The notes: a model not told the origin generated them from the letters alone. DNA of 64,000 bases from Microbacterium sp. Leaf288 (GCF_001422925.1 NZ_LMNI01000011.1:382515-446514), one strand, 5' to 3'; positions 44,391 to 53,449 are shown, counted from the first letter of the stretch. Numbers and translations: made by a program.

Positions 44391-45926
44391 TCAGACCGAC
44401 GCGTCCAGGGCGCGCAGAGCCGCCCACAGTTCGGCGCGGGTCGCGAACGACGAGAGATCGCGGCCGAGCACGCGCTCGATGAGGGCGAGGCGCGTGCGCA
44501 CGGTGTGCCGGTGCACACCGAGCGCCTGCGCGGTGGCCTCGTGCGAGCAGTCCTCGTCGAGCCACACCTTCAGCGTCTCGACGAGGTGTGTGCCCTGCGC
44601 GGCGTCGTGGTCGTACAGCGGTGCGAGCTCCGCTCGCGCCAGAGCGCGGGCCTCGTCCGTGAGCGCCGACAGGACTCCGGCGCGGGCGACCTCGGCGAAC
44701 TCCGTCACCGGACCGATGCCGCGGTCCCGCGCGACGCGCGCCTGCCCGAGCGCGGCGGCGAAACCGTCGTAGCCGGTGGGATCCGACAACCCGACGCGCA
44801 CCTCGAAGCGGGCGACGAGCTCGTCGACGCTCGAGCGGTCGCCCTGGGGCACGACCATCACCAAGCCGTCCTCGCCGCGACCGAAGAACAGCGCGCCGCG
44901 GCGCTCGTCGGCCCAGAGCTCCAGCAGCTCGGCGATGCCGTCGACGCGTGCGGCGGCAGCATCCGTCACTCCCACGACGACGGGGGCGGAGGGCAGTGGC
45001 CCCCACAGCTCCCGCGACGTGCGGCGGGCGAGCGCGGGATCGCCGGTCAGCAGCGACTGCACGAGGCCGGCGCGCAGCGCCGAGCGCGCGCGACCGAGGC
45101 CCTGCTGCTGCTCGAGTGCGAGGCCGGCCATCGCGATCACGGCGGTGACGACGACGCGGCCCTCCTGGTCGAGGTCGCCGGCGGCGATCGCGATGACGCC
45201 GCGCAGGTGTCCGCCGCGGCCGAGGGTCTGCAACGAGAACGGCGTCTCGCCGATGTGCAGCGACGAGCCCGCTCGCGCGCCGCGGTGCAGCACGCCGGTC
45301 ACCTCGCGCTGCAGCGCCGCGGCCGTCTCGGCGCCGAGCCCGCCGGCCGGATGCTCGCGCGACAGCTCGCCGGCGGCGTCGAACATGCCCACCCAGGTGT
45401 CGAGCTGCTTGGCCAGCTCCGCAACGGTGGCGTCGAGCCCGTCGGGCCGCAACGCGGCCAGCGCGATCGCGCGCTGCGCGGCGAGGGCCCAGCTGCGCCG
45501 CGCGTAGGCCTCGGCGGCGATCGCCTCGGCGTTGGCCCGGGCCACGGCGATGAAGGGCGTGCGGTACGGCACCTCGAACAGCGGCATCCGTTCGTCCCTG
45601 CACGCGTCGACGAGGGCGGGCGGAATGCCGGCGCGCACGACCTCGGTGCCGAAGCCGAGGCCCACGACGCCCCGGGTCGCCAGGCGATGGACGTACGAGC
45701 GGTAGACCGCCGCCGCGTCGGCGTCGTCGCCCTGCGGGAACTGCGTGCCGGTGGTGAGCAGCACCAGGCCCTCGGAGAGGAACGGCGTCGGATCGGCGAG
45801 ATCCGAGCTGTGGACCCAGCGGATGCCGCGGTCCAGCGCCTGCGGATCGAGGTCGTCGCCGGCGAGCGAGAGCTTCAGATCCCGTCGGGCGAGAAGCGCG
45901 CGAAGAGTAGGGGCGTCGGCGTCCAT
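44391..45926 (-). CDS. PucR-family transcription regulator
   Basis: 511 residues. N-terminal PucR sensor domain (TLRALLARRDLKLSLAGDD, IRWVHSSDLADPTPFLSEGLVLLTTG), a GGDEF-like middle, and the C-terminal helix-turn-helix VETLKVWLDEDCSHEATAQALGVHRHTVRTRLALIERVLGRDL. PucR proteins respond to purines, amines or amino acids. It is divergent from gabT with a palindrome in its own promoter, so it probably controls the putrescine/GABA genes on both sides. A much longer reading frame upstream is the reverse of gabT and is not used. Confidence 0.9.
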   Translation of the reverse strand: MDADAPTLRALLARRDLKLSLAGDDLDPQALDRGIRWVHSSDLADPTPFLSEGLVLLTTGTQFPQGDDADAAAVYRSYVHRLATRGVVGLGFGTEVVRAGIPPALVDACRDERMPLFEVPYRTPFIAVARANAEAIAAEAYARRSWALAAQRAIALAALRPDGLDATVAELAKQLDTWVGMFDAAGELSREHPAGGLGAETAAALQREVTGVLHRGARAGSSLHIGETPFSLQTLGRGGHLRGVIAIAAGDLDQEGRVVVTAVIAMAGLALEQQQGLGRARSALRAGLVQSLLTGDPALARRTSRELWGPLPSAPVVVGVTDAAAARVDGIAELLELWADERRGALFFGRGEDGLVMVVPQGDRSSVDELVARFEVRVGLSDPTGYDGFAAALGQARVARDRGIGPVTEFAEVARAGVLSALTDEARALARAELAPLYDHDAAQGTHLVETLKVWLDEDCSHEATAQALGVHRHTVRTRLALIERVLGRDLSSFATRAELWAALRALDASV

Positions 45927-45935
45927 GATGCTCTG

Positions 45936-45941
45936 AGTGTA
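45936..45941 (-). promoter_or_regulatory. -10 box (TACACT) of PucR gene
   Basis: Minus-strand TACACT, nine bases, ATG at 45926. Confidence 0.4.
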
Positions 45942-45951
45942 CGGCCCGTAC
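45939..45951. promoter_or_regulatory. candidate PucR operator
   Basis: GTACGG-C-CCGTAC, a perfect 6-bp dyad, overlaps the -10 box of the PucR gene and lies about 60 bp before that of gabT. Confidence 0.5.
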
Positions 45952-46006
45952 AGCGGGCCGGACGGAATGTACACCGGGGCGGGTGCGGGGGTTCCCGGCG
46001 ACGAAA

Positions 46007-46012
46007 TACGCT
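46007..46012 (+). promoter_or_regulatory. -10 box (TACGCT), leaderless, gabT
   Basis: TACGCT, seven bases, ATG at 46020. Confidence 0.5.
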
Positions 46013-46019
46013 CCCCTGC

Positions 46020-47381
46020 ATGAGCAGCGCAGCCGACACCCTCACTGAAACGCCCCTCGGCGGTCCGACCCTTCCGCAGGAGCGCCGCCTGGTCACCAGC
46101 ATCCCCGGTCCCCGCTCGCAGGAGCTCCTCGACCGCAAGGCCGACGCCGTCGCCGCGGGTGTCGGCCACACCGCGCCCGTGCAGGCCGTCGCTGCCGGCG
46201 GAGGCGTCATCGTCGACGCCGACGGCAACTCGCTCATCGACCTGGGCTCGGGCATCGCGGTCACGACGATCGGCAACGCCCACCCGAAGGTCGTCGCGGC
46301 CGTGCAGGCGCAGGTCGCGCAGTTCACTCACACGTGCTTCATGATCGCGCCGTACGACTCGTACGTCTCGGTCGCCGAGGCCCTCAACCGCATCACGCCG
46401 GGCGACCACGCCAAGAAGAGCGCCCTGTTCAACTCGGGCGCCGAGGCGGTGGAGAACGCAGTCAAGATCGCCCGCAAGTACACCGGCAAGCAGGCCGTCG
46501 TCGCGTTCGACCACGGCTACCACGGCCGCACCAACCTCACGATGGCGCTCACCGCGAAGTCGATGCCGTACAAGAGCGGCTTCGGCCCGTTCGCCTCGGA
46601 GATCTACCGCGCCCCGCTGTCGTACCCCTACCGCGACGGGCTCGACGGGGGCCTCGCGGCCAAGAAGGCCATCTCGATGATCGAGAAGCAGGTCGGCGCC
46701 GACAACCTCGCCGCGATCATCATCGAGCCCATCCAGGGCGAGGGCGGCTTCATCGTCCCCGCCGACGGCTTCCTGCCCGCCCTCGTCGAGTGGTGCCGCG
46801 CCAACGACGTCGTGTTCATCGCCGACGAGATCCAGACCGGCTTCGCTCGCACGGGGGAGATGTTCGCGAGCGACCTGTTCGGCATCGTGCCGGACCTGAT
46901 CACGACCGCCAAGGGCATCGCGGGGGGCCTGCCCTTGGCGGCCGTGACGGGCCGGTCCGAGATCATGGACGCGTCGCACGCGGGCGGCCTCGGCGGCACG
47001 TACGGCGGCAATCCGATCGCCTGCGCCGCCGCGCTCGCCGCGATCGACGTGTTCGAGAACGACGGGATGCTCGAGCGCGCCCGCGAGATCGAGGCCGTTC
47101 TGAAGGGTCGCCTCAAGGACCTGCAGGCCGCCGACCCCCGCGTCGGCGACGTGCGCGGTCACGGCGCCATGATCGCCGCCGAGTTCGTAGACCCCGCGAC
47201 GGGAGAGCCGGACGCCGCGCTCACCGCCGCGGTCGCGAAGGCGTCCATCGCACAGGGCGTCATCGTGCTCACCTGCGGCACCTACGGGAACGTGATCCGC
47301 TTCCTCCCGCCGCTGTCGATCACCGACGACCTGCTCCACGAGGGCATGGACGTCGTCGCCGCAGCACTCGCGGCTTCTTGA
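46020..47381 (+). CDS. gabT: 4-aminobutyrate aminotransferase
   Basis: 453 residues, class III PLP aminotransferase. Landmarks: LIDLGSGIAVTTIGNAHP, NSGAEAVENAVKIAR, DHGYHGRTNLTMALT, EPIQGEGGF, IADEIQTGFARTG, and the PLP Lys in TTAKGIAGGLPLAAV. It converts GABA and 2-oxoglutarate to succinate semialdehyde and glutamate. Leaderless start at 46020. It is followed by a strong hairpin, so the downstream genes may have reduced readthrough. Confidence 0.94.
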   Translation: MSSAADTLTETPLGGPTLPQERRLVTSIPGPRSQELLDRKADAVAAGVGHTAPVQAVAAGGGVIVDADGNSLIDLGSGIAVTTIGNAHPKVVAAVQAQVAQFTHTCFMIAPYDSYVSVAEALNRITPGDHAKKSALFNSGAEAVENAVKIARKYTGKQAVVAFDHGYHGRTNLTMALTAKSMPYKSGFGPFASEIYRAPLSYPYRDGLDGGLAAKKAISMIEKQVGADNLAAIIIEPIQGEGGFIVPADGFLPALVEWCRANDVVFIADEIQTGFARTGEMFASDLFGIVPDLITTAKGIAGGLPLAAVTGRSEIMDASHAGGLGGTYGGNPIACAAALAAIDVFENDGMLERAREIEAVLKGRLKDLQAADPRVGDVRGHGAMIAAEFVDPATGEPDAALTAAVAKASIAQGVIVLTCGTYGNVIRFLPPLSITDDLLHEGMDVVAAALAAS

Positions 47382-47385
47382 TCAG

Positions 47386-47425
47386 GGATGCTGCGACCGC
47401 CGCACGCGCCGCGGTCGCAGCATCC
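47386..47425 (+). terminator. terminator hairpin after gabT
   Basis: GGATGCTGCGACCGC (47386-47400) pairs perfectly with GCGGTCGCAGCATCC (47411-47425), 15 bp, 10-nt loop. Built from inverted GGATGCTGC words. It could attenuate the putrescine oxidase operon, for which I see no clear promoter between here and 47480. Confidence 0.7.
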
Positions 47426-47479
47426 GTCTCCCGCACTTCACGCAAGACCAACGCAACCTCGCCTGACGAAGGAGTCCGA

Positions 47480-48841
47480 ATGACCGAGCTGACCCGTGAC
47501 GTCGTCATCGTCGGCGCCGGCGCCGCCGGCACGACCGCTGCCAACGAACTGAAGAAGGCGGGCCTCTCGGTCGTCGTGCTCGAGGCGCGCGACCGCGTGG
47601 GCGGGCGCCTGTGGACCGATGTCGTCGACGGCGCGATGCTCGAGATCGGCGGGCAGTGGGTGTCGCCCGACCAGGACGCGCTCAAGGAGACCATCGCCGA
47701 GCTGGGGCTCGAGACGTACAGCCGCTACCGCGAGGGCGAGTCGGTCTACATCGGCAAGGACGGCGAACTGACCCGGTTCACGGGCGAGATCTTCCCCGTC
47801 GCGCCGGAGACCGAGAAGGAGATCGTCCGCCTCATCGAGGTGCTCGACGGCCTGGTCGCGCAGATCGACCCCGACAAGCCATGGGAGCACCCCGACGCCG
47901 AGGCCCTCGACCGCATCTCGTTCGAGGCGTGGCTCGAGGAGCAGACCGACGACCAGGAGGCGCGCGACAACATCGCCCTCTTCATCGCGGGTGCGATGCT
48001 CACCAAGCCCGCCTACGCGTTCTCGACGCTCCAGGCCCTTCTCATGGCGGCGAGCGCCGGAAGCTTCTCGCACCTCGTCGACGCGGACTTCATCCTCGAC
48101 GAGCGGGTGATCGGCGGCCTGCAGCAGGTTCCCCTGCTCCTCGCCGAGCGTCTGGGAGACGACGTCATCCTGGGGCAGCCGGTGACCGAGGTGCACTGGT
48201 CGGAGGACGGCGTCCGCGTCGTCACCGACAACGGCCTCGAGGTGCGCGCCCGCTTCGTCATCTTGGCGCACGCGCCGATCCTCTACCCCTGGATCGAGTT
48301 CGCGCCGCCGCTGCCGCGTCTGAAGCAGCAGATGCATCAGCACATCTCAATGGGCTTCGTCATCAAGGTGCACGCGGTCTACGATCGCCCGTTCTGGCGC
48401 GAGCAGGGACTGTCGGGCACCGCCTTCAGCCCGTACGAGATCTCGCACGAGGCGTACGACAACACCAACCACGCCGACGAGCGCGGCACCCTGGTCGGCT
48501 TCGTGTCGGACCGCAACGCCGACGACCTGTTCCGCGTGTCGGCGGAGGAGCGCAAGGAGCGCATCCTCGAGTCGCTGTCGCACTACTACGGTCCCGAGGC
48601 CAAGACCCCGCTCGTCTACTTCGAGAGCGACTGGGGCGCCGAGGAGTGGACCCGCGGCGCGTACGCCGCGAGCTTCGACCTCGGTGGTCTCGCCCGCTAC
48701 GGCGCGGACCTGCGCACCCCCGTCGGCCCGATCCACTTCGCGTGCAGCGACATGGCAGGCGCCGGCTACCAGCACGTCGACGGCGCGATCCGCATGGGCC
48801 GCCTGGTTGCGGCGAACATCGTCGAGGCGGCCCGCCGATGA
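47480..48841 (+). CDS. puo: flavin monoamine oxidase, probably putrescine oxidase
   Basis: 453 residues. FAD-binding VVIVGAGAAGTTAANELKKAGLSVVVLEARDRVGGR (about 9-44), EIGGQWV, and the C-terminal GPIHFACSDMAGAGYQHVDGAIRMG closing the flavin site. Similar in length and layout to actinobacterial putrescine oxidases (Rhodococcus, Kocuria), which oxidise putrescine to 4-aminobutanal, ammonia and H2O2. With GabT, a dehydrogenase and a permease alongside, this gives a route from putrescine through GABA to succinate. GAAGGAG precedes the ATG. Other amines cannot be excluded. Confidence 0.85.
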   Translation: MTELTRDVVIVGAGAAGTTAANELKKAGLSVVVLEARDRVGGRLWTDVVDGAMLEIGGQWVSPDQDALKETIAELGLETYSRYREGESVYIGKDGELTRFTGEIFPVAPETEKEIVRLIEVLDGLVAQIDPDKPWEHPDAEALDRISFEAWLEEQTDDQEARDNIALFIAGAMLTKPAYAFSTLQALLMAASAGSFSHLVDADFILDERVIGGLQQVPLLLAERLGDDVILGQPVTEVHWSEDGVRVVTDNGLEVRARFVILAHAPILYPWIEFAPPLPRLKQQMHQHISMGFVIKVHAVYDRPFWREQGLSGTAFSPYEISHEAYDNTNHADERGTLVGFVSDRNADDLFRVSAEERKERILESLSHYYGPEAKTPLVYFESDWGAEEWTRGAYAASFDLGGLARYGADLRTPVGPIHFACSDMAGAGYQHVDGAIRMGRLVAANIVEAARR

Positions 48842-49719
48842 GCGGCCGCATCGTCGTCGGGTACACCGCGACCGACGCCGGCGCCGACGCCGTCGCGCTC
48901 GGGGCACGCCTGGCCGCGGCCATGGACGCGTCGCTCGACCTCGTGCTGGTGCTCCCGGCCGAGGACCGCAGCGTCATCACCCCGCCCGATGCCGGCTACG
49001 ACCGCTACCTCGTGACGCAGGCCGAGACGTGGCTCGCCGAGGCTGCCGCTTCGATTCCGGATGCGGTGACCCATGCGTCGCACGTGCGCTTCGGCGACTC
49101 CTTCGCCGAGGGCCTGATCGCCGCCGCGCACGAGCTCTCGGCATCCCACATCGTCGTCGGTGCGGCCAACGGCGGACTCCGTGGGCGTCACCGTCTCGGC
49201 ACCGTCGCCAACGAACTGCTGCACTCGTCGGACGTGCCGGTCGTGCTCGCCCCCGAGGGATCGCGTCGGCTGGAGGCGACCACCGTCACCCGCGTCACCG
49301 CCGCGATCGGCACCCGGCCGGGCGCGAGCGCGCTGCTCGACGAGAGCGTCGCCCTGGCCACCGCGACCGGCGCGGAGCTGCGGCTGCTGTCGCTCGTCTC
49401 GGTGGACCTTCCGGTCGGCGTCGACACCGGCGTCATCCGCATCGCCGGCGCCGCCCACGCCGACGATGTGCTCGGCAAAGCCCTCGACGCCCTGCCCGAG
49501 GGCATCGAGGCAGATGTGGTCGTCGCACGCGGCGACAGCATCGAGGACGCCGTCTCGCACCTGAGCTGGGAGCCCGGCGAGCTCGCCGTGGTCGGCTCGA
49601 GCCGGCTGGCCCGGCGGCGGCGTCTGTTCCTCGGCTCGACGGCAGCGAAGATGCTGCACGAGCTTCCCGTACCCATGGTCGTCGTGCCCCGCACGCGCGG
49701 CAAGAAAGGCGCACGCTGA
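48838..49719 (+). CDS. tandem universal stress protein
   Basis: 293 residues made of two Usp domains (about 1-140 and 145-290). Each begins with a beta strand (RIVVGYTATDAGADAVALG; TRVTAAIGTRPGASALL) and ends with the nucleotide-loop motif (HRLGTVANELLHSSDVPVVLAP; LFLGSTAAKMLHELPVPMVVVP). It overlaps the oxidase gene (ATGA) and the permease gene (one base), so its amount is tied to amine uptake and oxidation. A protective role against H2O2 or aldehyde is only a suggestion. Confidence 0.88.
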   Translation: MSGRIVVGYTATDAGADAVALGARLAAAMDASLDLVLVLPAEDRSVITPPDAGYDRYLVTQAETWLAEAAASIPDAVTHASHVRFGDSFAEGLIAAAHELSASHIVVGAANGGLRGRHRLGTVANELLHSSDVPVVLAPEGSRRLEATTVTRVTAAIGTRPGASALLDESVALATATGAELRLLSLVSVDLPVGVDTGVIRIAGAAHADDVLGKALDALPEGIEADVVVARGDSIEDAVSHLSWEPGELAVVGSSRLARRRRLFLGSTAAKMLHELPVPMVVVPRTRGKKGAR

Positions 49720-51296
49720 TGAGCGCTTCCGAAACCCGCGGCACCCCGCCGCTGGCCCCGTCCTCCGGCGCTCACGCCGGTGAGCTGTCGAAGAAGGGGC
49801 TGAGCGCCGGCGCGGTCGGCGTCCTCGGCGCCGTCGTGATCGGCGTCTCGACGATCGCCCCGGCGTATACGCTCACCGCGTCGCTCGGACCGACCGTGTC
49901 GGTCGTCGGCACGCAGGTGCCCGCGATCATCCTCGTCGGGTTCATCCCGATGCTGCTGACGGCGTTCGGCTACCGCGAGCTCAACCGTGCGATGCCCGAC
50001 TCGGGCACCTCGTTCACGTGGGGCGTGCGGGCCTTCGGCCCGTGGATCGGCTGGATGACCGGCTGGGGGCTCATCGCGGCCACTGTCATCGTGCTGTCGA
50101 ACCTCGCCGGCATCGCCGTCGAGTTCCTCTTCCTCTTGATCTCGCAGCTGAGCGGCAACCCCGACATCGCCGAGCTCGCCTTCAACCCGTTCATCAACGT
50201 CGTGGTGTGCCTGCTCTTCATGCTCGGCGCGACGCTGATCTCGTATCGCGACATGCAGACCACCCAGAAGTTCCAGTACATCCTGGTGACGTTCCAGGTC
50301 GTCGTGCTGGTGCTGTTCGCCGTCGTGGCCATCGTCAAGGCGGTCTCGGGCGACGCCCCCGACCCCACGGCATTCTCGTGGTCGTGGTTCAACCCGTTCG
50401 AGGTGCCGACGTTCAGCGCGTTCGCCGCGGGGCTGTCGCTGTCGATCTTCATCTTCTGGGGATGGGACGTCGTCCTCACCATGAACGAGGAGACCAAGAA
50501 CCCCGCGAAGACCCCGGGCCGCGCGGCCATGCTCACCGTCGTGATCGTCGTCTCGCTGTACCTCCTGCTCTCGATCGGCCTCATCATGTTCGCCGGCGTC
50601 GGCACGGGCCCGCTGGGACTTGCGAACGAGGACATCTCGGCGAACGTGTTCTTCGCGCTGTCCGACCCGATCCTGGGGCCGCTGGCGTTCCTCGTCTCGC
50701 TCGCGGTGCTGTCGAGCTCCGCCGCCTCGCTGCAGTCGACGGCCGTCGGCCCCGCGCGCACTCTGCTGGCGATGGGGCACTATGGCGCCCTGCCGGCGAA
50801 GTTCGCCCGCGTGAGCCCGCGGTTCTTCACGCCCGGCTACGCCACCGTGGTGTCCGCGATCGTCGCGTCCGTGTTCTACGCCGTCATGCGCGTGATCAGC
50901 GAGAACGTCCTCACCGACACGATCCTGTCGCTCGGCATGATGATCTGCTTCTACTACGGCCTCACCGCGTTCGCGTGCGTCTGGTACTTCCGCAAGCAGT
51001 GGTTCGACTCGGTGCGCAGCTTCTTCTTCACCTTCCTGTTCCCGCTCGTCGGCGGTGCGATCCTCGCGGTGCTGTTCGTGACGACGCTCATCGACTCGAT
51101 GGACCCGGCCTACGGCAGCGGGTCGAGCATCGGGGGCCTCGGCCTCGTGTTCGTGCTGGGCGTGGTCGTCATCCTCGCGGGTGTCGTGATCATGATCTGG
51201 CAGGCGATCAAGCGTCCGGCGTTCTTCCGCGGTGAGACACTCAGTATCGACGCTCCCGAAAGCCTTCGTCGCGCCCGCCGCCGGCAGGCAGACTGA
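49719..51296 (+). CDS. APC-family amino acid/polyamine permease
   Basis: 525 residues, twelve to fourteen membrane segments. APC landmarks: GAVGVLGAVVIGVSTIAPAYTLTA (helix 1 with broken centre), FGYRELNRAMPDSGTSFTWGVRAFGP and GWDVVLTMNEETKNPAKTPGRA. Likely imports putrescine or GABA, by context. Start at 49719 within TGATGA of the universal stress protein gene. Confidence 0.9.
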   Translation: MSASETRGTPPLAPSSGAHAGELSKKGLSAGAVGVLGAVVIGVSTIAPAYTLTASLGPTVSVVGTQVPAIILVGFIPMLLTAFGYRELNRAMPDSGTSFTWGVRAFGPWIGWMTGWGLIAATVIVLSNLAGIAVEFLFLLISQLSGNPDIAELAFNPFINVVVCLLFMLGATLISYRDMQTTQKFQYILVTFQVVVLVLFAVVAIVKAVSGDAPDPTAFSWSWFNPFEVPTFSAFAAGLSLSIFIFWGWDVVLTMNEETKNPAKTPGRAAMLTVVIVVSLYLLLSIGLIMFAGVGTGPLGLANEDISANVFFALSDPILGPLAFLVSLAVLSSSAASLQSTAVGPARTLLAMGHYGALPAKFARVSPRFFTPGYATVVSAIVASVFYAVMRVISENVLTDTILSLGMMICFYYGLTAFACVWYFRKQWFDSVRSFFFTFLFPLVGGAILAVLFVTTLIDSMDPAYGSGSSIGGLGLVFVLGVVVILAGVVIMIWQAIKRPAFFRGETLSIDAPESLRRARRRQAD

Positions 51297-51324
51297 CCCA
51301 CAACCATCCGATCGGAGAGTAAGC

Positions 51325-52686
51325 ATGACCGACTACGCCGTCGTCAACCCGGCCACGGGCGAGACCCTGGCCACGTATCCGACCATCACCGACGAGGCCC
51401 TCGAGGCCGCGCTCGCGGGAGCGGATGCTGCGTACCGCACGTGGCGCGACCGGCCGGTCGCCGAGCGCGCTGCGGCCATCCGCAAGGTCGCGGAGCTGCA
51501 TCGCGAGCGTCGCGATGATCTCGCCGCGATCATCGTGCGCGAGATGGGCAAGCCGCTCGAGGCGGCGCTCGGCGAGGTCGACTTCGCCGCCGACATCACC
51601 GAGTACTACGCCGACCACGCCGAGAAGATCACCGGCGACCAGCCGATCGACATCGACGGCGACGGCACCGCGGTCATCCGCCGCTCGCCCCTGGGCGTGC
51701 TGCTGGGCATCATGCCGTGGAACTTCCCGTACTACCAGGTCGCGCGCTTCGCGGCGCCCAACATCGTGGTCGGCAACACCATCCTCCTGAAGCACGCTCC
51801 GCAGTGCCCCGAGTCGGCCCAGGCCATCGCGGCGATCTACGCGGACGCCGGCCTCGAGGGCGTCTACACGAACGTCTACGCGACGAACGACCAGGCGGCG
51901 ACCGTCATCGCGGACCGCCGCGTGCAGGGCGTCTCGGTGACCGGCTCGGAGCGCGCGGGCGCGGCTGTGGCTGAGATCGCGGGCCGCAACCTCAAGAAGG
52001 TGGCGCTGGAGCTCGGCGGGTCCGATCCGTTCATCCTGCTCTCGACCGACGACCTCGACGGGGCCGTGGAGGCCGCGGTCGCCGCGCGCCTCGACAACAC
52101 CGGGCAGTCGTGCAACGCCGCCAAGCGCTTCATCGTGGTCGACGGCCTGTACGACGCGTTCCTCGAGAAGTTCACCGCCGCGATGTCGGGCGCGAAGGTC
52201 GGCGACCCCTTCGAGGGCGACACCGTGCTGGGCCCGCTGTCGTCGGTCACGGCGGCCGAGCGCCTGGCGGAGCAGGTCGACAAGGCCGTCGCTCAGGGGG
52301 CGACCCTCGTCGCCGGCGGGAAGCGTGACGGCGCCTTCTATCCGGGCACCGTCCTCACCGACGTCACGAGCGACATGGACGCCTACCGCGAAGAGTTCTT
52401 CGGCCCTGTGGGCGTCGTCTACAAGGTCGCCGACGAGGACGCCGCGGTCGCTCTCGCGAACGACACCAGCTACGGCCTGGGCTCATACGTGTTCACGACC
52501 GACGAGGAACAGGCCCAGCGCGTCGCCGACAAGATCGACGCCGGCATGGTCTACGTCAACGTGGTCCTCGCCGACGAGCCCGGACTGCCCTTCGGCGGCG
52601 TGAAGCGCTCCGGCACCTCGCGTGAGATGGGCCTTCTCGCGGCGGACGAGTTCGTCAACAAGAAGCTGATCCGCATCGGCGCCTGA
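51325..52686 (+). CDS. NAD(P)-dependent aldehyde dehydrogenase (succinate-semialdehyde/aminobutanal type)
   Basis: 453 residues. MPWNFPYYQ, ALELGGSDPFIL (catalytic Glu) and NTGQSCNAAKRF (catalytic Cys) are standard; FFGPVGVVYKV and PFGGVKRSGTSREMG complete the fold. It could oxidise succinate semialdehyde (GabD role) or 4-aminobutanal; the pathway needs both and only this one is present. GGAGAG precedes the ATG at 51325, 28 bases after the permease gene. Confidence 0.9.
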   Translation: MTDYAVVNPATGETLATYPTITDEALEAALAGADAAYRTWRDRPVAERAAAIRKVAELHRERRDDLAAIIVREMGKPLEAALGEVDFAADITEYYADHAEKITGDQPIDIDGDGTAVIRRSPLGVLLGIMPWNFPYYQVARFAAPNIVVGNTILLKHAPQCPESAQAIAAIYADAGLEGVYTNVYATNDQAATVIADRRVQGVSVTGSERAGAAVAEIAGRNLKKVALELGGSDPFILLSTDDLDGAVEAAVAARLDNTGQSCNAAKRFIVVDGLYDAFLEKFTAAMSGAKVGDPFEGDTVLGPLSSVTAAERLAEQVDKAVAQGATLVAGGKRDGAFYPGTVLTDVTSDMDAYREEFFGPVGVVYKVADEDAAVALANDTSYGLGSYVFTTDEEQAQRVADKIDAGMVYVNVVLADEPGLPFGGVKRSGTSREMGLLAADEFVNKKLIRIGA

Positions 52687-52721
52687 CCCTCTCCACGCAG
52701 GTCGCGTGACCCGTACGCAGA

Positions 52722-52817
52722 ATCGGATCCGCACCTGCGGACGCGCGTGGCGACATGCCGGTGAGGGGCACCTCGAATCGGCGTGTCGCCGCACGCGTCC
52801 GTACCTGCGGATCCGAT
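52722..52817. repeat. 96-bp interspersed hairpin element, copy 2
   Basis: Same 11-bp ends as copy 1 (ATCGGATCCGC at 52722-52732, GCGGATCCGAT at 52807-52817). Here the arms pair much further inward: GGACGCGCGTGGCGACATG mirrors CGTGTCGCCGCACGCGTCC, so almost the whole element folds on itself. Flanks CAGA before and TG after are also shared. Confidence 0.8.
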
Positions 52818-52840
52818 GTTGACTCGCGCCGGGGCGGGGG

Positions 52841-53443
52841 TCAGAGCGCGGCGAGGGCTTCGTCGGCCCACTGCACCTGCTGCGGCGTGCCCCAGCGGGT
52901 CGCAGCATCCCGTGCCGCCTCGAACGAGGTGACCGCCTCGTCGGGGCGGCCGGCGTCGAGGAGGCGCCAGCCGGCGTTGTTGTGCAGCGACACGTTCCAG
53001 CGGAGGGTGCGGGGATCCGCGGCGCCCTGGAGCGCGCCGAGGGCCGCGGAGGTCCACTCCTCGGCCTGTTCGGGCTCTGCGATGGCGAGCATGTGCAGAG
53101 CGTCGACCTGCAGGAACGTCAGTCCGGCTCCGGACGCCGCATCCACGGCAGCGAGGAAGTACGGGACCGCCGCTTCGGGATCGCCCGCAGAGTTGCGCAC
53201 GCGCCCGCGCTCCAGCGCGGCACGCGCCGCGACGGCGGCATCCTCGATCGCGACGGCGTCGAGGACCGCGTCGGCCTCGTCGAACCGCTCCTGCAGGCCC
53301 AGGGCCCGCGCGACCTGCGTCTCGAGCTCGGCACGGGCGGCAGCATCCGTCTCGTCTGCCGCCGCCGCGCGCAGGCGCGCCTCGGAGCCGGCCGCGTCGG
53401 AGAAGTCCCACAGCTCGTCGAGCCGGGTCTGCGCAAGGGTCAT
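52841..53443 (-). CDS. TPR-like helical repeat protein
   Basis: 200 residues, almost all helical, with TPR-like units (ALGLQERFDEADAVLDAVA, GDPEAAVPYFLAAVDAA, NNAGWRLLDAGRPDEAVTSFEAARDAA). No catalytic motif. Probably a protein-binding or bookkeeping module; the partner is unknown. Minus-strand TACCAT six bases before the ATG at 53443 supports the start. Confidence 0.78.
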   Translation of the reverse strand: MTLAQTRLDELWDFSDAAGSEARLRAAAADETDAAARAELETQVARALGLQERFDEADAVLDAVAIEDAAVAARAALERGRVRNSAGDPEAAVPYFLAAVDAASGAGLTFLQVDALHMLAIAEPEQAEEWTSAALGALQGAADPRTLRWNVSLHNNAGWRLLDAGRPDEAVTSFEAARDAATRWGTPQQVQWADEALAAL

Positions 53444-53449
53444 GCCGGA

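Noticed and set aside
45927..47339. A long upstream extension of the PucR gene opposite gabT
   Set aside because: Low-complexity translation, antisense to gabT; PucR similarity begins at 45926 with its own -10 box.
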